Origin: XBB1006 sp051877515 | GTDB lineage: Bacteria > Bacillota > Clostridia > Lachnospirales > Lachnospiraceae | DNA: 17,683 nucleotides | Direction of reading: 5' to 3' | Assembly: GCA_051877515.1 (NCBI GenBank) | Contig: JBJEIY010000004.1 | Span: 1-17,683, forward strand | Part shown: positions 1 to 7,787 of the stretch, piece by piece | How positions within the stretch are numbered: the first letter of the stretch is position 1 | Layout: every line of letters starts with the position of its first letter | Translations under genes and position numbers: made by a program | The notes under the pieces: model-generated | The model's database searches: none | Seen by the model: only the letters and a program-made list of their open reading frames with translations | What the model was told of the DNA's origin: nothing

Positions 1-62
1 GCCAAGTGGTAAGGCAAAGGTCTGCAACACCTCTATCCCCGGTTCAAATCCGGGTGGCACCT
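1..62 (+). tRNA. tRNA-Cys (GCA), 5' end cut by window edge
   Basis: The window opens at the D stem; about nine bases (5' acceptor strand and the two linker bases) lie outside. The anticodon loop is CTGCAAC at 22-28 with anticodon GCA at 24-26. The T arm is CCCGG-TTCAAAT-CCGGG at 38-54, followed by the 3' acceptor strand TGGCACC (55-61) and discriminator T at 62. U73 is a known identity element of tRNA-Cys and agrees with the anticodon. CCA is not encoded. The lowest-numbered anticodon-stem pair (17 with 33) is an A-C mismatch; the other four pair normally. Confidence 0.93.
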
Positions 63-66
63 TTTT

Positions 67-99
67 GCTCATGTATTCAGTAGAGTGCATGGGCTTTTT
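67..99 (+). terminator. Rho-independent terminator after tRNA-Cys
   Basis: A 12-bp stem (67-78 pairing with 83-94, including three G-U pairs) closes a four-base loop AGTA and is followed directly by TTTTT at 95-99. It lies five bases after the tRNA 3' end, so it most likely ends the tRNA transcript and separates it from the ktr genes. Confidence 0.75.
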
Positions 100-113
100 C
101 ATTGCAATATAGA

Positions 114-139
114 GCTCCTAACAGAGTGATTGTTAGAGC
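114..139 (+). other. Hairpin in the leader of ktrB
   Basis: GCT-C-CTAACA (114-123) pairs with TGTTAG-AGC (131-139) around a seven-base loop, giving nine base pairs with one bulged C. No T run follows, so it is not a standard terminator. It lies between the tRNA terminator and the ktrB ribosome binding site (AAGGAG, 148-153). I see no convincing promoter in 100-167: TTGCAA at 102-107 has only AGTGAT at the right distance. No known riboswitch was recognised. Confidence 0.35.
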
Positions 140-167
140 CGGATAGCAAGGAGTATGATATTTTATC

Positions 168-1499
168 ATGGAAAAAAGACTGACAAAGACACAGGCTTTA
201 GCATTTGGATATGCCGTAATCATTTTATTTGGAACTTTGTTACTGATGTTGCCGATTTCCAGTAAAGATGGTCAGTATACTAATTTTTTAGATGCTTTAT
301 TTACCTCTACCAGTGCTACTTGCGTTACCGGGCTGGTAATAGCGGATACGTTCAGCAAATGGACGTTATTTGGACAGCTGGTGATCCTGGCAGAGATTCA
401 GATCGGTGGTCTGGGGTTCATGACCATCGGAGTGGGATTTGCCATTATATTAAATCATCGTATTGGTCTATGGACCAGAGGAACCTTACAAGAGTCTGTT
501 AACATTGATAAACTGGGCGGAATTGTGAACCTGGTCCGGGAAGTGATTAACGGAACACTTTTCATTGAAGGGATTGCAGCCATCATCCTGACCATTTGTT
601 TCTTAAAGGATTTTTCTTTTGGTAAAGCATTGTATTATGGAATCTTCCATTCCATATCTGCATTTTGTAATGCCGGTTTTGATCTGATGGGTTGTATGGA
701 ACCTTATGGATCATTTATGGTCTATAACGGAAATTACGTAATCTGTATTGTGTTGATGGTACTCATCATAATCGGCGGAATCGGTTTTTATGTGTGGGAT
801 GATCTGTATAAAAACAGACTGCATGTAAAAAGATATCGTTTACAGACAAAGATGGTGTTGATCGTAACCGGAGTTTTAATTTTTGGCGGAGCATTATTGT
901 TCTTTCTGTTGGAAAAAGACAGTAGAGCATATGAAGGTCTGACCACCGGACAGAAAGTTCTGGCAGCATTTTTTAACTCTGTAACAGCAAGAACAGCGGG
1001 CTTTAATACGACAGATACCGCCTTATTAAGACCACCCAGTCAGTTGCTTACGATTATCCTGATGTTTATCGGCGGTAGTCCGGGATCCACTGCCGGTGGA
1101 ATCAAAACAACAACGATCGCTGTGATCATTTTAGCAGTAAGTTCTACTTTGAAAAGAGTAAACCTGAATATTTTCAGACGACGGATCGAAGATGAGATCA
1201 TTAGAAAGGCTACCGTGGTATTAAGTTTAAATTTATCTCTGATAGTCATTGCAGTTTTTGTTATACTGATCAATCAGAATCTGCCGTCATTGGTAGTAGC
1301 ATTTGAAGTGGTATCTGCAGTTGGTACTGTGGGCATGTCTGTGGGCATTACCAGAAGTCTGGATGCTTTTTCTAAGCTGGTCATTATTCTGTTGATGTAC
1401 TTTGGGCGTGTAGGAAGTATGACTTTTGCCTTATCCTTTTTGGCAAGGAAAAAACCCACAAAAATTAAATATCCTGTGGAAAAAATCAATGTAGGTTAG
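168..1499 (+). CDS. ktrB: Potassium uptake channel subunit KtrB (TrkH family)
   Basis: Membrane-embedded K+ translocating subunit that works with the cytoplasmic RCK regulator encoded next. The 443-residue length is typical of KtrB. All four pore-loop glycines of the Trk/Ktr/HKT fold are visible: TCVTGL (Gly55), FCNAGF (Gly170), RTAGFN (Gly278) and GTVGMS (Gly389). The segment GGSPGSTAGGIKTTT at 302-316 matches the M3.2 gating loop known in this family. Many hydrophobic helices cover the whole chain. ATG 168 is the only possible start, because the frame has a TGA at 156-158. The spacing from AAGGAG (148-153) is an unusually long 14 nt, and ATGATA/TATCAT (155-160 / 164-169) can fold in between, shortening the effective distance. 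The gene is followed after 11 bases by ktrA. Whether coupling is to Na+ or H+ cannot be told. Confidence 0.93.
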   Translation: MEKRLTKTQALAFGYAVIILFGTLLLMLPISSKDGQYTNFLDALFTSTSATCVTGLVIADTFSKWTLFGQLVILAEIQIGGLGFMTIGVGFAIILNHRIGLWTRGTLQESVNIDKLGGIVNLVREVINGTLFIEGIAAIILTICFLKDFSFGKALYYGIFHSISAFCNAGFDLMGCMEPYGSFMVYNGNYVICIVLMVLIIIGGIGFYVWDDLYKNRLHVKRYRLQTKMVLIVTGVLIFGGALLFFLLEKDSRAYEGLTTGQKVLAAFFNSVTARTAGFNTTDTALLRPPSQLLTIILMFIGGSPGSTAGGIKTTTIAVIILAVSSTLKRVNLNIFRRRIEDEIIRKATVVLSLNLSLIVIAVFVILINQNLPSLVVAFEVVSAVGTVGMSVGITRSLDAFSKLVIILLMYFGRVGSMTFALSFLARKKPTKIKYPVEKINVG

Positions 1500-1510
1500 G
1501 AGGAGTGGAT

Positions 1511-2158
1511 ATGAAATCAATACTGATCATTGGCATGGGACAGTATGGTAATCACTTATGTGAAAGGCTTTATGCGTTGGGAAATGAGATCATGATCGTA
1601 GATATCAACGAAGATAAACTCTCGGATTACTTATATATGGCAACCGCTGCCCAGGTGGGAGATTGTACGAAAAGAGAAGTGGTACGAAGCCTGGGTGTCA
1701 GCAATTTCGATGTATGTTTTGTTTGTATCGGAAATAACTTCGAGAACAGTTTAGTTATTACCAGCCTGCTGAAGGAAGCCGGTGCAAAGTATATTGTGAG
1801 TGAAGCCTGCCGCGGAATGCAGGTAAAATTCCTGCTAAACAATGGTGCGGATGATGTAGCCTATCCCATTCGTGATAATGCGCACCGGGTTGGAACCAAA
1901 TATGGCACCAATATGATCCTGGATTATGTGGATCTGGCAGACGGTTATTCCATGTATGAAATCCATCCATTAAAAGCCTGGATCGGAAAGAGTATCCGCG
2001 ATTTGGATATCCGTGCAAAACACGGGATCAGTATCATTGCAACCAAGGATGGTGACCGTTTTAATTTTGCTCCGGACATTGAGAAGCCGTTAATGGGGGA
2101 TGATAAGCTGATGATCGTGGGAGATAATGAAACCATAAATAGATTTGTTTTAAAATAA
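1511..2158 (+). CDS. ktrA: Potassium uptake regulatory subunit KtrA (RCK / TrkA family)
   Basis: Cytoplasmic nucleotide- and ligand-binding regulator that gates KtrB. The N-terminal half is a Rossmann-type RCK_N domain with GMGQYG at residues 7-12 and an acidic residue at the end of the second strand (VDIN), as in ATP/ADP/NAD-binding RCK proteins. The C-terminal part from about residue 135 fits an RCK_C domain. Length is 215 residues, usual for KtrA. I chose ATG 1511 over the in-frame GTG six bases earlier (1505), because GGAGG at 1499-1503 sits seven bases before ATG 1511 and the GTG would overlap the ribosome binding site region. That Shine-Dalgarno overlaps the ktrB stop codon, so the pair is probably translationally coupled. 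Here ktrB precedes ktrA. Confidence 0.93.
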   Translation: MKSILIIGMGQYGNHLCERLYALGNEIMIVDINEDKLSDYLYMATAAQVGDCTKREVVRSLGVSNFDVCFVCIGNNFENSLVITSLLKEAGAKYIVSEACRGMQVKFLLNNGADDVAYPIRDNAHRVGTKYGTNMILDYVDLADGYSMYEIHPLKAWIGKSIRDLDIRAKHGISIIATKDGDRFNFAPDIEKPLMGDDKLMIVGDNETINRFVLK

Positions 2159-2177
2159 AAGTAAACGGGATGAGAAC

Positions 2178-3536
2178 ATGCGGGGAATCAAATCGGATCA
2201 GGCTGTTTTAATGACAGAAGGGCCTATTGCAAAACATATTATTTCCTTTGCGCTTCCTGTATTCTGGGGAAATCTTTTTCAGCAGCTGTACAATGTTGTA
2301 GATTCTTTGATCGTGGGAAATTTTGTTGGTGACGAAGCTTTGGCTGCAGTCAGTTCATCAGGGAATCTGATTTTTCTTATTACAGGGTTTCTTTTTGGTA
2401 CCTTCACAGGATCCGGAGTGGTGATTTCCCAGTATTTTGGCGCAAGAGATAAAGAAAGTGTTCAAAAGGCAGTACATACTACCATTGCCATAGCATTCAT
2501 CTGTGCCGGATTATTAACTGTACTGGGCGTGCTTTTTTCGCCCCAGATTCTACGATGGATGAATACACCGGAAAGTGTATTACCCAATTCGGTTTTATAC
2601 TTCCGGATTATTTTCGGCGGGATCGTTTTTTCTACTTTGTATAATGCCGGATCCGGAATATTTCAAGCAGTGGGAGACTCCAGACATCCACTATATTATT
2701 TGATCATAGCGTCTTTGGCGAATATTGTATTAGATGTCATTTTTGTGGCAGGTCTTGGTATGGGGATTGCAGGAGCAGCATTCGCAACTGTCATTTCTCA
2801 GGGTATCAGCAGTGTGCTGGTGCTGGCAAGATTAATGGGAAGTGAAGAGACCTACCGTTTAAGTATTATGAAAATACGAATCCATAATACCTTGCTTCTT
2901 CAGATCCTGAAAACGGGAATCCCTGCCGGTATTCAGAATTCGGTTATTGGCCTTGCCAATGTCATTGTACAGACGAATATCAATTCTTTTGGCGATACGG
3001 CTATGGCAGGCTGTGGATCTTACTCCAAGCTGGAGGGTTTTGCATTTTTGCCGGTAACCAGTTTTGCCATGGCATTGACTACATTCGTGGGTCAGAATAT
3101 TGGAGCAAAGAAGAGAGAACGAGTTATCAAAGGAGCAGGATTTGGAGCAATTACCTGTGCTTTGTGTGCGGAACTCATCGGTGTGATCATGTATGTAGGA
3201 ATGCCTCTTTTTGTCAGAGCATTCAGTGAGAATCCGGAAGTTATTGCCTTTGCCACAACACAGGCGAAAGTGGAAGCATTGTTTTATTTTCTTCTGGCGT
3301 TTTCCCATGCTGCCGCAGGTATTATGAGGGGGGCCGGCAAGTCAATGGTTCCCATGACGGTTATGCTGATATACTGGTGTGTAATACGTGTAATTTACAT
3401 ATCAGTGATCACGCAGTTCATCCCAAGGATAGAAGTGATTTTTTGGGCATATCCTTTGACCTGGGGGTTATCCAGTATTACTTTTGCCATTTATCTTTTA
3501 AGAGGAAAATGGCTTCAGGGAATGAAACTGCAGTGA
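2178..3536 (+). CDS. MATE-family multidrug/drug export protein
   Basis: Inner-membrane exporter of the multi-antimicrobial extrusion family (cation/drug antiport). The 452-residue chain has the two-fold MatE organisation: the N-terminal half starts IAKHIISFALPVFWGNLFQQLYNVVD-like and contains the typical QYFGARD (residues 88-94), and the second half repeats the pattern with FVGQNIGAKKRERV. About twelve hydrophobic segments are visible. It begins 19 bases after ktrA with only a weak Shine-Dalgarno (GGGATGAG, 2168-2175) and no promoter in between, so it could be read with ktrBA. The substrate cannot be predicted from sequence; there is no functional hint linking it to potassium uptake. Confidence 0.92.
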   Translation: MRGIKSDQAVLMTEGPIAKHIISFALPVFWGNLFQQLYNVVDSLIVGNFVGDEALAAVSSSGNLIFLITGFLFGTFTGSGVVISQYFGARDKESVQKAVHTTIAIAFICAGLLTVLGVLFSPQILRWMNTPESVLPNSVLYFRIIFGGIVFSTLYNAGSGIFQAVGDSRHPLYYLIIASLANIVLDVIFVAGLGMGIAGAAFATVISQGISSVLVLARLMGSEETYRLSIMKIRIHNTLLLQILKTGIPAGIQNSVIGLANVIVQTNINSFGDTAMAGCGSYSKLEGFAFLPVTSFAMALTTFVGQNIGAKKRERVIKGAGFGAITCALCAELIGVIMYVGMPLFVRAFSENPEVIAFATTQAKVEALFYFLLAFSHAAAGIMRGAGKSMVPMTVMLIYWCVIRVIYISVITQFIPRIEVIFWAYPLTWGLSSITFAIYLLRGKWLQGMKLQ

Positions 3537-3572
3537 TGTGCGAAGAATAAGAATAAAAAGTGAGAAGAATAA

Positions 3573-4379
3573 ATGGATATTAAGATTGTAGCCTGTGATA
3601 TGGATTATACATTGTTGACGAACGATGGCAAACTTCCACCGAAGTTTGATTCCTATATTGAGAGATTGTACAACGCGGGAGTCGAATTCGCTGTTGCCAG
3701 CGGAAGACCGGGATATACCTTGCAACAGTTATTTCCGAAATACCGGGAACGGTTTTATTTTATCAGTGATAACGGAGCCTGTATCCGGCATGGAGAAAAG
3801 ATCATTTACACCAGTTTGATGAAAGAAGAAGATATTCGGGAAATGACTAAGATGGTGCTTCAAACGCAAACCGGCGTCCCTATTATCTGTGGATTGGATG
3901 GGGGATATTATCCAATAAAAGCAAGTGAGCATGATTCTTTTTTTAAGAGATTTTTCTCCATTAGAAAACCGGTAGAAGACATCCTGCATGTGCAAACGCA
4001 AGCAAATAAGTTCACCGTTTTTTGCCCGGAAGGGAATGCAAAAGAGATCATGGAAAAATATTATCTTCCGAAATACTCTAAGGATTACAGTGTAACTTTA
4101 GGGGGCGATGTGTGGGTCGATATTATGAATCCGGATATCAACAAAGGAAGTGCCATGCAACAGTTAGAGCAGTATTGTGGGATAAAAAAAGAACATATCA
4201 TGGCATTCGGAGACCATTTAAATGATCTGGAAATGCTGCGATATGTTCCGAACAGCTATGCTATGGAAAATGCGATTCCCGAGGTAAAAGCAGTAGCAGC
4301 TCATATCGCACCTTCAAACGAAGACTATGGCGTATTGAAGGTGCTGGATGAAACTATTTTGTCATCTTCTCCTGCTTAA
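3573..4379 (+). CDS. Cof-type HAD-IIB family phosphatase
   Basis: Soluble HAD-superfamily hydrolase of the Cof subfamily, which dephosphorylates sugar phosphates, nucleotides or cofactors. Motif I is DMDYTLL with nucleophile Asp9 and acid Asp11. Motif II is ASGRPG, and motif IV is GDHLNDLEML near the C-terminus, where acidic residues bind Mg2+. A large cap domain lies in the middle. The 268 residues match the family's usual 260-280. It starts 36 bases after the MATE gene with a weak GAGAAG ribosome binding site (3562-3567). Its last eight codons and stop overlap the 3' end of the convergent hisIE gene by 26 bp. It could in principle act on histidinol phosphate, the one his step missing here, but nothing in the sequence favours that. 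Confidence 0.9.
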   Translation: MDIKIVACDMDYTLLTNDGKLPPKFDSYIERLYNAGVEFAVASGRPGYTLQQLFPKYRERFYFISDNGACIRHGEKIIYTSLMKEEDIREMTKMVLQTQTGVPIICGLDGGYYPIKASEHDSFFKRFFSIRKPVEDILHVQTQANKFTVFCPEGNAKEIMEKYYLPKYSKDYSVTLGGDVWVDIMNPDINKGSAMQQLEQYCGIKKEHIMAFGDHLNDLEMLRYVPNSYAMENAIPEVKAVAAHIAPSNEDYGVLKVLDETILSSSPA

Positions 4380-5004
4380 CTTTATGGTCGATCACGTGGC
4401 GGGAAGCCAGTTCTGCATTGATGTCGTCAAGGCTGATACCCATTTGGATCATAAGAACCATGACATGATAAACCAGATCTGCGATCTCATAGACTGTTTC
4501 TTTTTTATCATCGGATTTGGCTGCAATAATAACTTCTGTGGACTCTTCGCCTACCTTTTTCAGGATTTTATCCAGTCCTTTTTCAAACAGGTAGGTGGTA
4601 TATGAGCCTTCTTTTTTGTCAACGCGACGTCCATTAATAAGCTCCATAAGTCCTTCCAAAGAGAAGCCGGCATTTTCCGGATTCAGGTAGACCAGATCCT
4701 GGAAGCAGGAATCAGTTCCCAAGTGGCAGGCCGGACCATCTTTCATTACGGTGACTACAAGCGCATCACGATCACAGTCTGCAGTAATACTGTAGATGTG
4801 CTGATAGTTTCCGGAAGTTTCGCCTTTAAGCCATAATTCCTGGCGGGAACGGCTGTAGAAACAGGTTAAGCCCTTTTCCATAGAAATTTTCAGGCTTTCT
4901 TCATTCATGTAAGCAAGAGTCAGTACTTTTTTGGTTTCATAATCCACAACGACTGCAGGGATCAATCCCTTTTCGTCAAATTTCAATTCATCGATGGTTA
5001 CCAT
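4354..5004 (-). CDS. hisIE: Bifunctional phosphoribosyl-AMP cyclohydrolase / phosphoribosyl-ATP pyrophosphatase HisIE
   Basis: Carries out the second and third steps of histidine synthesis: pyrophosphate removal from PR-ATP (HisE part) and ring opening of PR-AMP (HisI part). Residues 1-115 are the HisI domain with the metal motif DCDRD at 76-80 and the zinc cysteines Cys93 and Cys100 (ACHLG, SCF). Residues 130-205 are the HisE domain, an all-helical MazG-like NTP pyrophosphatase with GEESTEVIIA at 152-161 and the ExxD pair at 173-176. The full 216 residues fit the fusion. ATG 5004 has a GGAGA ribosome binding site and is 11 bases after hisF. It is the last gene of the his operon. No terminator hairpin is visible after its stop, which lies inside the opposing HAD gene. 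Confidence 0.95.
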   Translation of the reverse strand: MVTIDELKFDEKGLIPAVVVDYETKKVLTLAYMNEESLKISMEKGLTCFYSRSRQELWLKGETSGNYQHIYSITADCDRDALVVTVMKDGPACHLGTDSCFQDLVYLNPENAGFSLEGLMELINGRRVDKKEGSYTTYLFEKGLDKILKKVGEESTEVIIAAKSDDKKETVYEIADLVYHVMVLMIQMGISLDDINAELASRHVIDHKVKQEKMTK

Positions 5005-5015
5005 TTTTCGTCTCC

Positions 5016-5771
5016 TTATCTAACGTTAATCTTATTTCTTTTCAATTCTTCTTTTAAATCCGGTATTTGAACTTCACCAAAGTGGAAAATAGAAGCTGCC
5101 AGACCTGCATCCACATTCGGAAGCTTTTGAAACAACTCCACAAAATCTTCCATGCAGCCGGCTCCACCGGATGCGATCACCGGAACAGAGGAAATATCGC
5201 AGACGGCCTGCAGCATTTCAAGGTCAAAGCCGTTTTTTACACCATCGGTATCAATGCTATTAAGAACGATTTCCCCTGCACCCAGGGAAATTCCTTTTTG
5301 AATCCATTCTAATGCGTCCATACCGGTATTCTCACGACCGCCTTTGGCAAAAACACAGTAATGTCCATCTACCCGTTTGGCATCTACCGAAAGAACGACA
5401 CACTGATCACCATATTTTTTTGCTGCATCCAGGATCAGGGAAGGATTCCGGATAGCGCCGGAATTGACACTGACCTTATCCGCACCGCATTTGAGTACCC
5501 GGTCAAAATCCTCCAGAGAATTGATGCCACCACCCACTGTGAGGGGAATAAAAATCGTACGGGCTACTTCTGTTAGAATATCTGTAAAAAGCCTGCGACC
5601 TTCCGCCGAAGCGGTAATGTCATAAAAAACCAGTTCATCTGCACCGTGATCGGAATAATACTTTGCCAGTTCCACCGGAGAAGACACATCAGAAAGTCCC
5701 TGAAAATTTACACCCTTTACAACCCGTCCGTTTTTGACATCCAGGCAGGGGATAATACGTTTCGTAATCAT
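5016..5771 (-). CDS. hisF: Imidazole glycerol phosphate synthase cyclase subunit HisF
   Basis: Uses ammonia delivered by HisH to convert PRFAR to imidazole glycerol phosphate and AICAR. It is a (beta/alpha)8 barrel of 251 residues, the normal length. The catalytic aspartates are present: Asp11 (PCLDV) and Asp130 (LSVDAKRV). Phosphate-binding signatures GGGIN (80-84) and ASGGAG near the C-terminal end are also intact. Its ATG overlaps the hisA stop (ATGA, 5768-5771), and its Shine-Dalgarno AAAGGAG lies inside the last codons of hisA, so translation is probably coupled. Confidence 0.96.
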   Translation of the reverse strand: MITKRIIPCLDVKNGRVVKGVNFQGLSDVSSPVELAKYYSDHGADELVFYDITASAEGRRLFTDILTEVARTIFIPLTVGGGINSLEDFDRVLKCGADKVSVNSGAIRNPSLILDAAKKYGDQCVVLSVDAKRVDGHYCVFAKGGRENTGMDALEWIQKGISLGAGEIVLNSIDTDGVKNGFDLEMLQAVCDISSVPVIASGGAGCMEDFVELFQKLPNVDAGLAASIFHFGEVQIPDLKEELKRNKINVR

Positions 5772-6526
5772 TGGTTTGCTCCTTTCGACGAAGAGGATCC
5801 GGGTGAGGTTTCGTGTACCAGCCGGACAGCATCTGCAAGGTCAATGGCACCGGTATAAAGCGCCTTTCCCAGGATTGCTCCGTAAAGGTCCATTTCAGCC
5901 AATGCTTTCACATCCTCCAAAGTGGATACTCCGCCGGATGCTACGATATCCAGAGAGAATTTATGGGACAGATCCCGATAAAGCTGACGGTTCGTGCCCT
6001 TCATGGCGCCATCTCTGGAGATATCGGTACAGATTATGGTTTTTACTCCGATATCTTCCATGGATTTACAGAATTGTTCACAGGTAACAGAGGTAACCTC
6101 CGTCCAACCTTTGATGGCTACGAGTCCATCGCGGATATCCACACCTACGGCGATGGTATCCTGACCGAAAAGCCGGATGGCCTCCTCAACAAAGCCGGGT
6201 TCGGTAATGGCGGCAGTGCCCAGGATCACACGGTCGACACCAATATTCAGATAGGTATCGATGGTTTTTGGTGACCGGATTCCTCCGCCAAGCTCCGTAT
6301 ACAGTCTGGTTTCTCCCACGATCCGTTTGATGGTTTCCAGATTGGGAGTCATACCTGTTTTGGCACCTTCCAGATCCACCAGATGGAGACAATCTGCTCC
6401 TTTGGATGCAAATTCTGAGGCAAACTGAGGCGGATCATCGCTATATATGGTCATCTGATCATAATCGCCCTTGAAAAGACGCACGGCGCATCCATTATAT
6501 ATATCAATTGCAGGAAATAACTTCAT
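5768..6526 (-). CDS. hisA: ProFAR isomerase HisA
   Basis: Amadori isomerisation of ProFAR to PRFAR, the substrate of HisHF. The protein is a (beta/alpha)8 barrel related to HisF, 252 residues, with catalytic Asp8 (PAIDIY) and Asp130 (VGVDIRDG), a GGGIR phosphate loop (80-84) and TDISRDG (167-173). The C-terminus carries a short low-complexity tail (PGSSSSKGANQ) beyond the barrel; the DNA encoding this tail supplies the hisF ribosome binding site. The gene starts 23 bases after hisH, one of the wider gaps in the operon, with GGAG in its leader. Confidence 0.95.
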   Translation of the reverse strand: MKLFPAIDIYNGCAVRLFKGDYDQMTIYSDDPPQFASEFASKGADCLHLVDLEGAKTGMTPNLETIKRIVGETRLYTELGGGIRSPKTIDTYLNIGVDRVILGTAAITEPGFVEEAIRLFGQDTIAVGVDIRDGLVAIKGWTEVTSVTCEQFCKSMEDIGVKTIICTDISRDGAMKGTNRQLYRDLSHKFSLDIVASGGVSTLEDVKALAEMDLYGAILGKALYTGAIDLADAVRLVHETSPGSSSSKGANQ

Positions 6527-6549
6527 CTATGTTTCTCCTTCTTCTTTTA

Positions 6550-7185
6550 TCATAGCTCACAAAAAGCCTTTAAAATGGAAAGACCGGTCTGTCCGCTTTT
6601 TTCTGGATGAAACTGACAACCATAAATATTATCTTTTTGTACGGCAGCAGTCAGTAGGATTCCGTATTCGGTATCAGCAATGACCGATTCTTTACAATCC
6701 GTTGCAAAAAAGGAATGAACGAAGTAGACGCAATCCCCATTTTCTATATATTTAAAAACAGGACTTTTCCGGTCGACACATTGTCCTCCTTTATCTTCAG
6801 GAAAAATCAGGTGATTCCATCCGATATGCGGTATTTTATAGTTTGACGGAACCATCCCTTTCATGGAGATAACCCGTCCGGGAATAAGACCAAGCCCTTT
6901 ATGGGTTCCATATTCTTCTCCCACGTCGAACAGCAGTTGCATACCAAGGCAGATTCCCATCAGAGGCTTACCTTTTTCGGCTTCTGCAATGATTACCTGA
7001 TCCAGTCCGTTCCTTCGTAATTTATCTGCTGCATCACCAAAAGCACCTACACCGGGTAGGATGATTTTATCGGCACTGCGTAATACCTCAGGATCCCCGG
7101 AAACGGTAAACTGTGCACCAACGGCTTTTAACGAACTCTGCAGGGAAAAAAGATTTCCCACGCCATAATCTACAATAGCGATCAT
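6550..7185 (-). CDS. hisH: Imidazole glycerol phosphate synthase glutamine amidotransferase subunit HisH
   Basis: Hydrolyses glutamine and channels ammonia to HisF. It is a class I glutamine amidotransferase of 211 residues with the triad Cys79 (GICLG), His193 and Glu195 (HPEKSG). The conserved PGVGAFGD oxyanion-strand region is at 44-51. The frame is open 36 bases further upstream, but ATG 7185 gives the normal MIAIVDYG N-terminus and has AAGGAG nine bases before it. That leaves a single base between the hisB stop and this start, so the genes are translationally coupled and the ribosome binding site lies in the end of hisB. Confidence 0.95.
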   Translation of the reverse strand: MIAIVDYGVGNLFSLQSSLKAVGAQFTVSGDPEVLRSADKIILPGVGAFGDAADKLRRNGLDQVIIAEAEKGKPLMGICLGMQLLFDVGEEYGTHKGLGLIPGRVISMKGMVPSNYKIPHIGWNHLIFPEDKGGQCVDRKSPVFKYIENGDCVYFVHSFFATDCKESVIADTEYGILLTAAVQKDNIYGCQFHPEKSGQTGLSILKAFCEL

Positions 7186-7186
7186 G

Positions 7187-7774
7187 TTACAGAACTCCTT
7201 TCGTGGAAGGAATCTGTCCATTCAGGGACGGATCAAGGCAGACAGCCTGTTTCATAGTCCGTCCAAAAGCTTTAAAGCCACCTTCTATAATATGGTGGGA
7301 ATTGCTTCCCTCCAGTTGTTTCAAATGTAATGTAATCCCAGCCTTTCTGGTAAATGCCAGGAAAAATTCTTCGGTGAGTTCTGTATCAAAAGTCCCCACC
7401 TTCGGTGTTGGGATATTCAAATCATAATTTAGGTAACTCCTTCCGGAAATATCAACGGCGCAAAGAATGAGCGCTTCATCCATGGGAAGGAGAATATGAC
7501 CGTAACGGTTGATTCCGGCCATATCGTCCAGTGCTTCTGAAAAAGCCATACCCAGACAGATGCCGATATCCTCCACACTGTGATGATCGTCAACATAGGT
7601 ATCGCCCAGACAGGTAACATCCAGATCGAAACTTCCATGGCGTGCAAAGAGGGTCAGCATATGATCCAGAAAACCGATTCCGGTATCAATATGACTGATT
7701 CCCGTTCCGTCTAAGTTTAACTTTAGGGTAATCTGTGTTTCATTTGTTTTTCTTACGATTTCACTGGTTCTCAT
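7187..7774 (-). CDS. hisB: Imidazoleglycerol-phosphate dehydratase HisB (monofunctional)
   Basis: Dehydrates imidazole glycerol phosphate to imidazole acetol phosphate, a Mn2+-dependent step. The 195 residues hold the two half-repeats with metal ligands: FLDH (His38), ARHG (His45), DDHHSVED (62-69) and SHHIIE (159-164). There is no N-terminal HAD phosphatase domain, so this is the dehydratase only and does not supply the histidinol-phosphate phosphatase found in the bifunctional HisB of enterobacteria. ATG 7774 has AGGAGGG upstream and follows hisC after 13 bases. Confidence 0.96.
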   Translation of the reverse strand: MRTSEIVRKTNETQITLKLNLDGTGISHIDTGIGFLDHMLTLFARHGSFDLDVTCLGDTYVDDHHSVEDIGICLGMAFSEALDDMAGINRYGHILLPMDEALILCAVDISGRSYLNYDLNIPTPKVGTFDTELTEEFFLAFTRKAGITLHLKQLEGSNSHHIIEGGFKAFGRTMKQAVCLDPSLNGQIPSTKGVL

Positions 7775-7787
7775 GATAGTATCCCTC

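Noticed and set aside
2859..3308. A 149-codon open frame on the minus strand inside the MATE gene.
   Set aside because: It is antisense to a clearly conserved transporter, with Cys/His/Ser-rich shadow composition and no supporting signals.
3573..4379. HAD phosphatase as the missing histidinol-phosphate phosphatase.
   Set aside because: It is Cof-type with a large C2 cap, unlike the HisB-N HAD phosphatase, and is convergent with the his operon. Kept only as a remote option.
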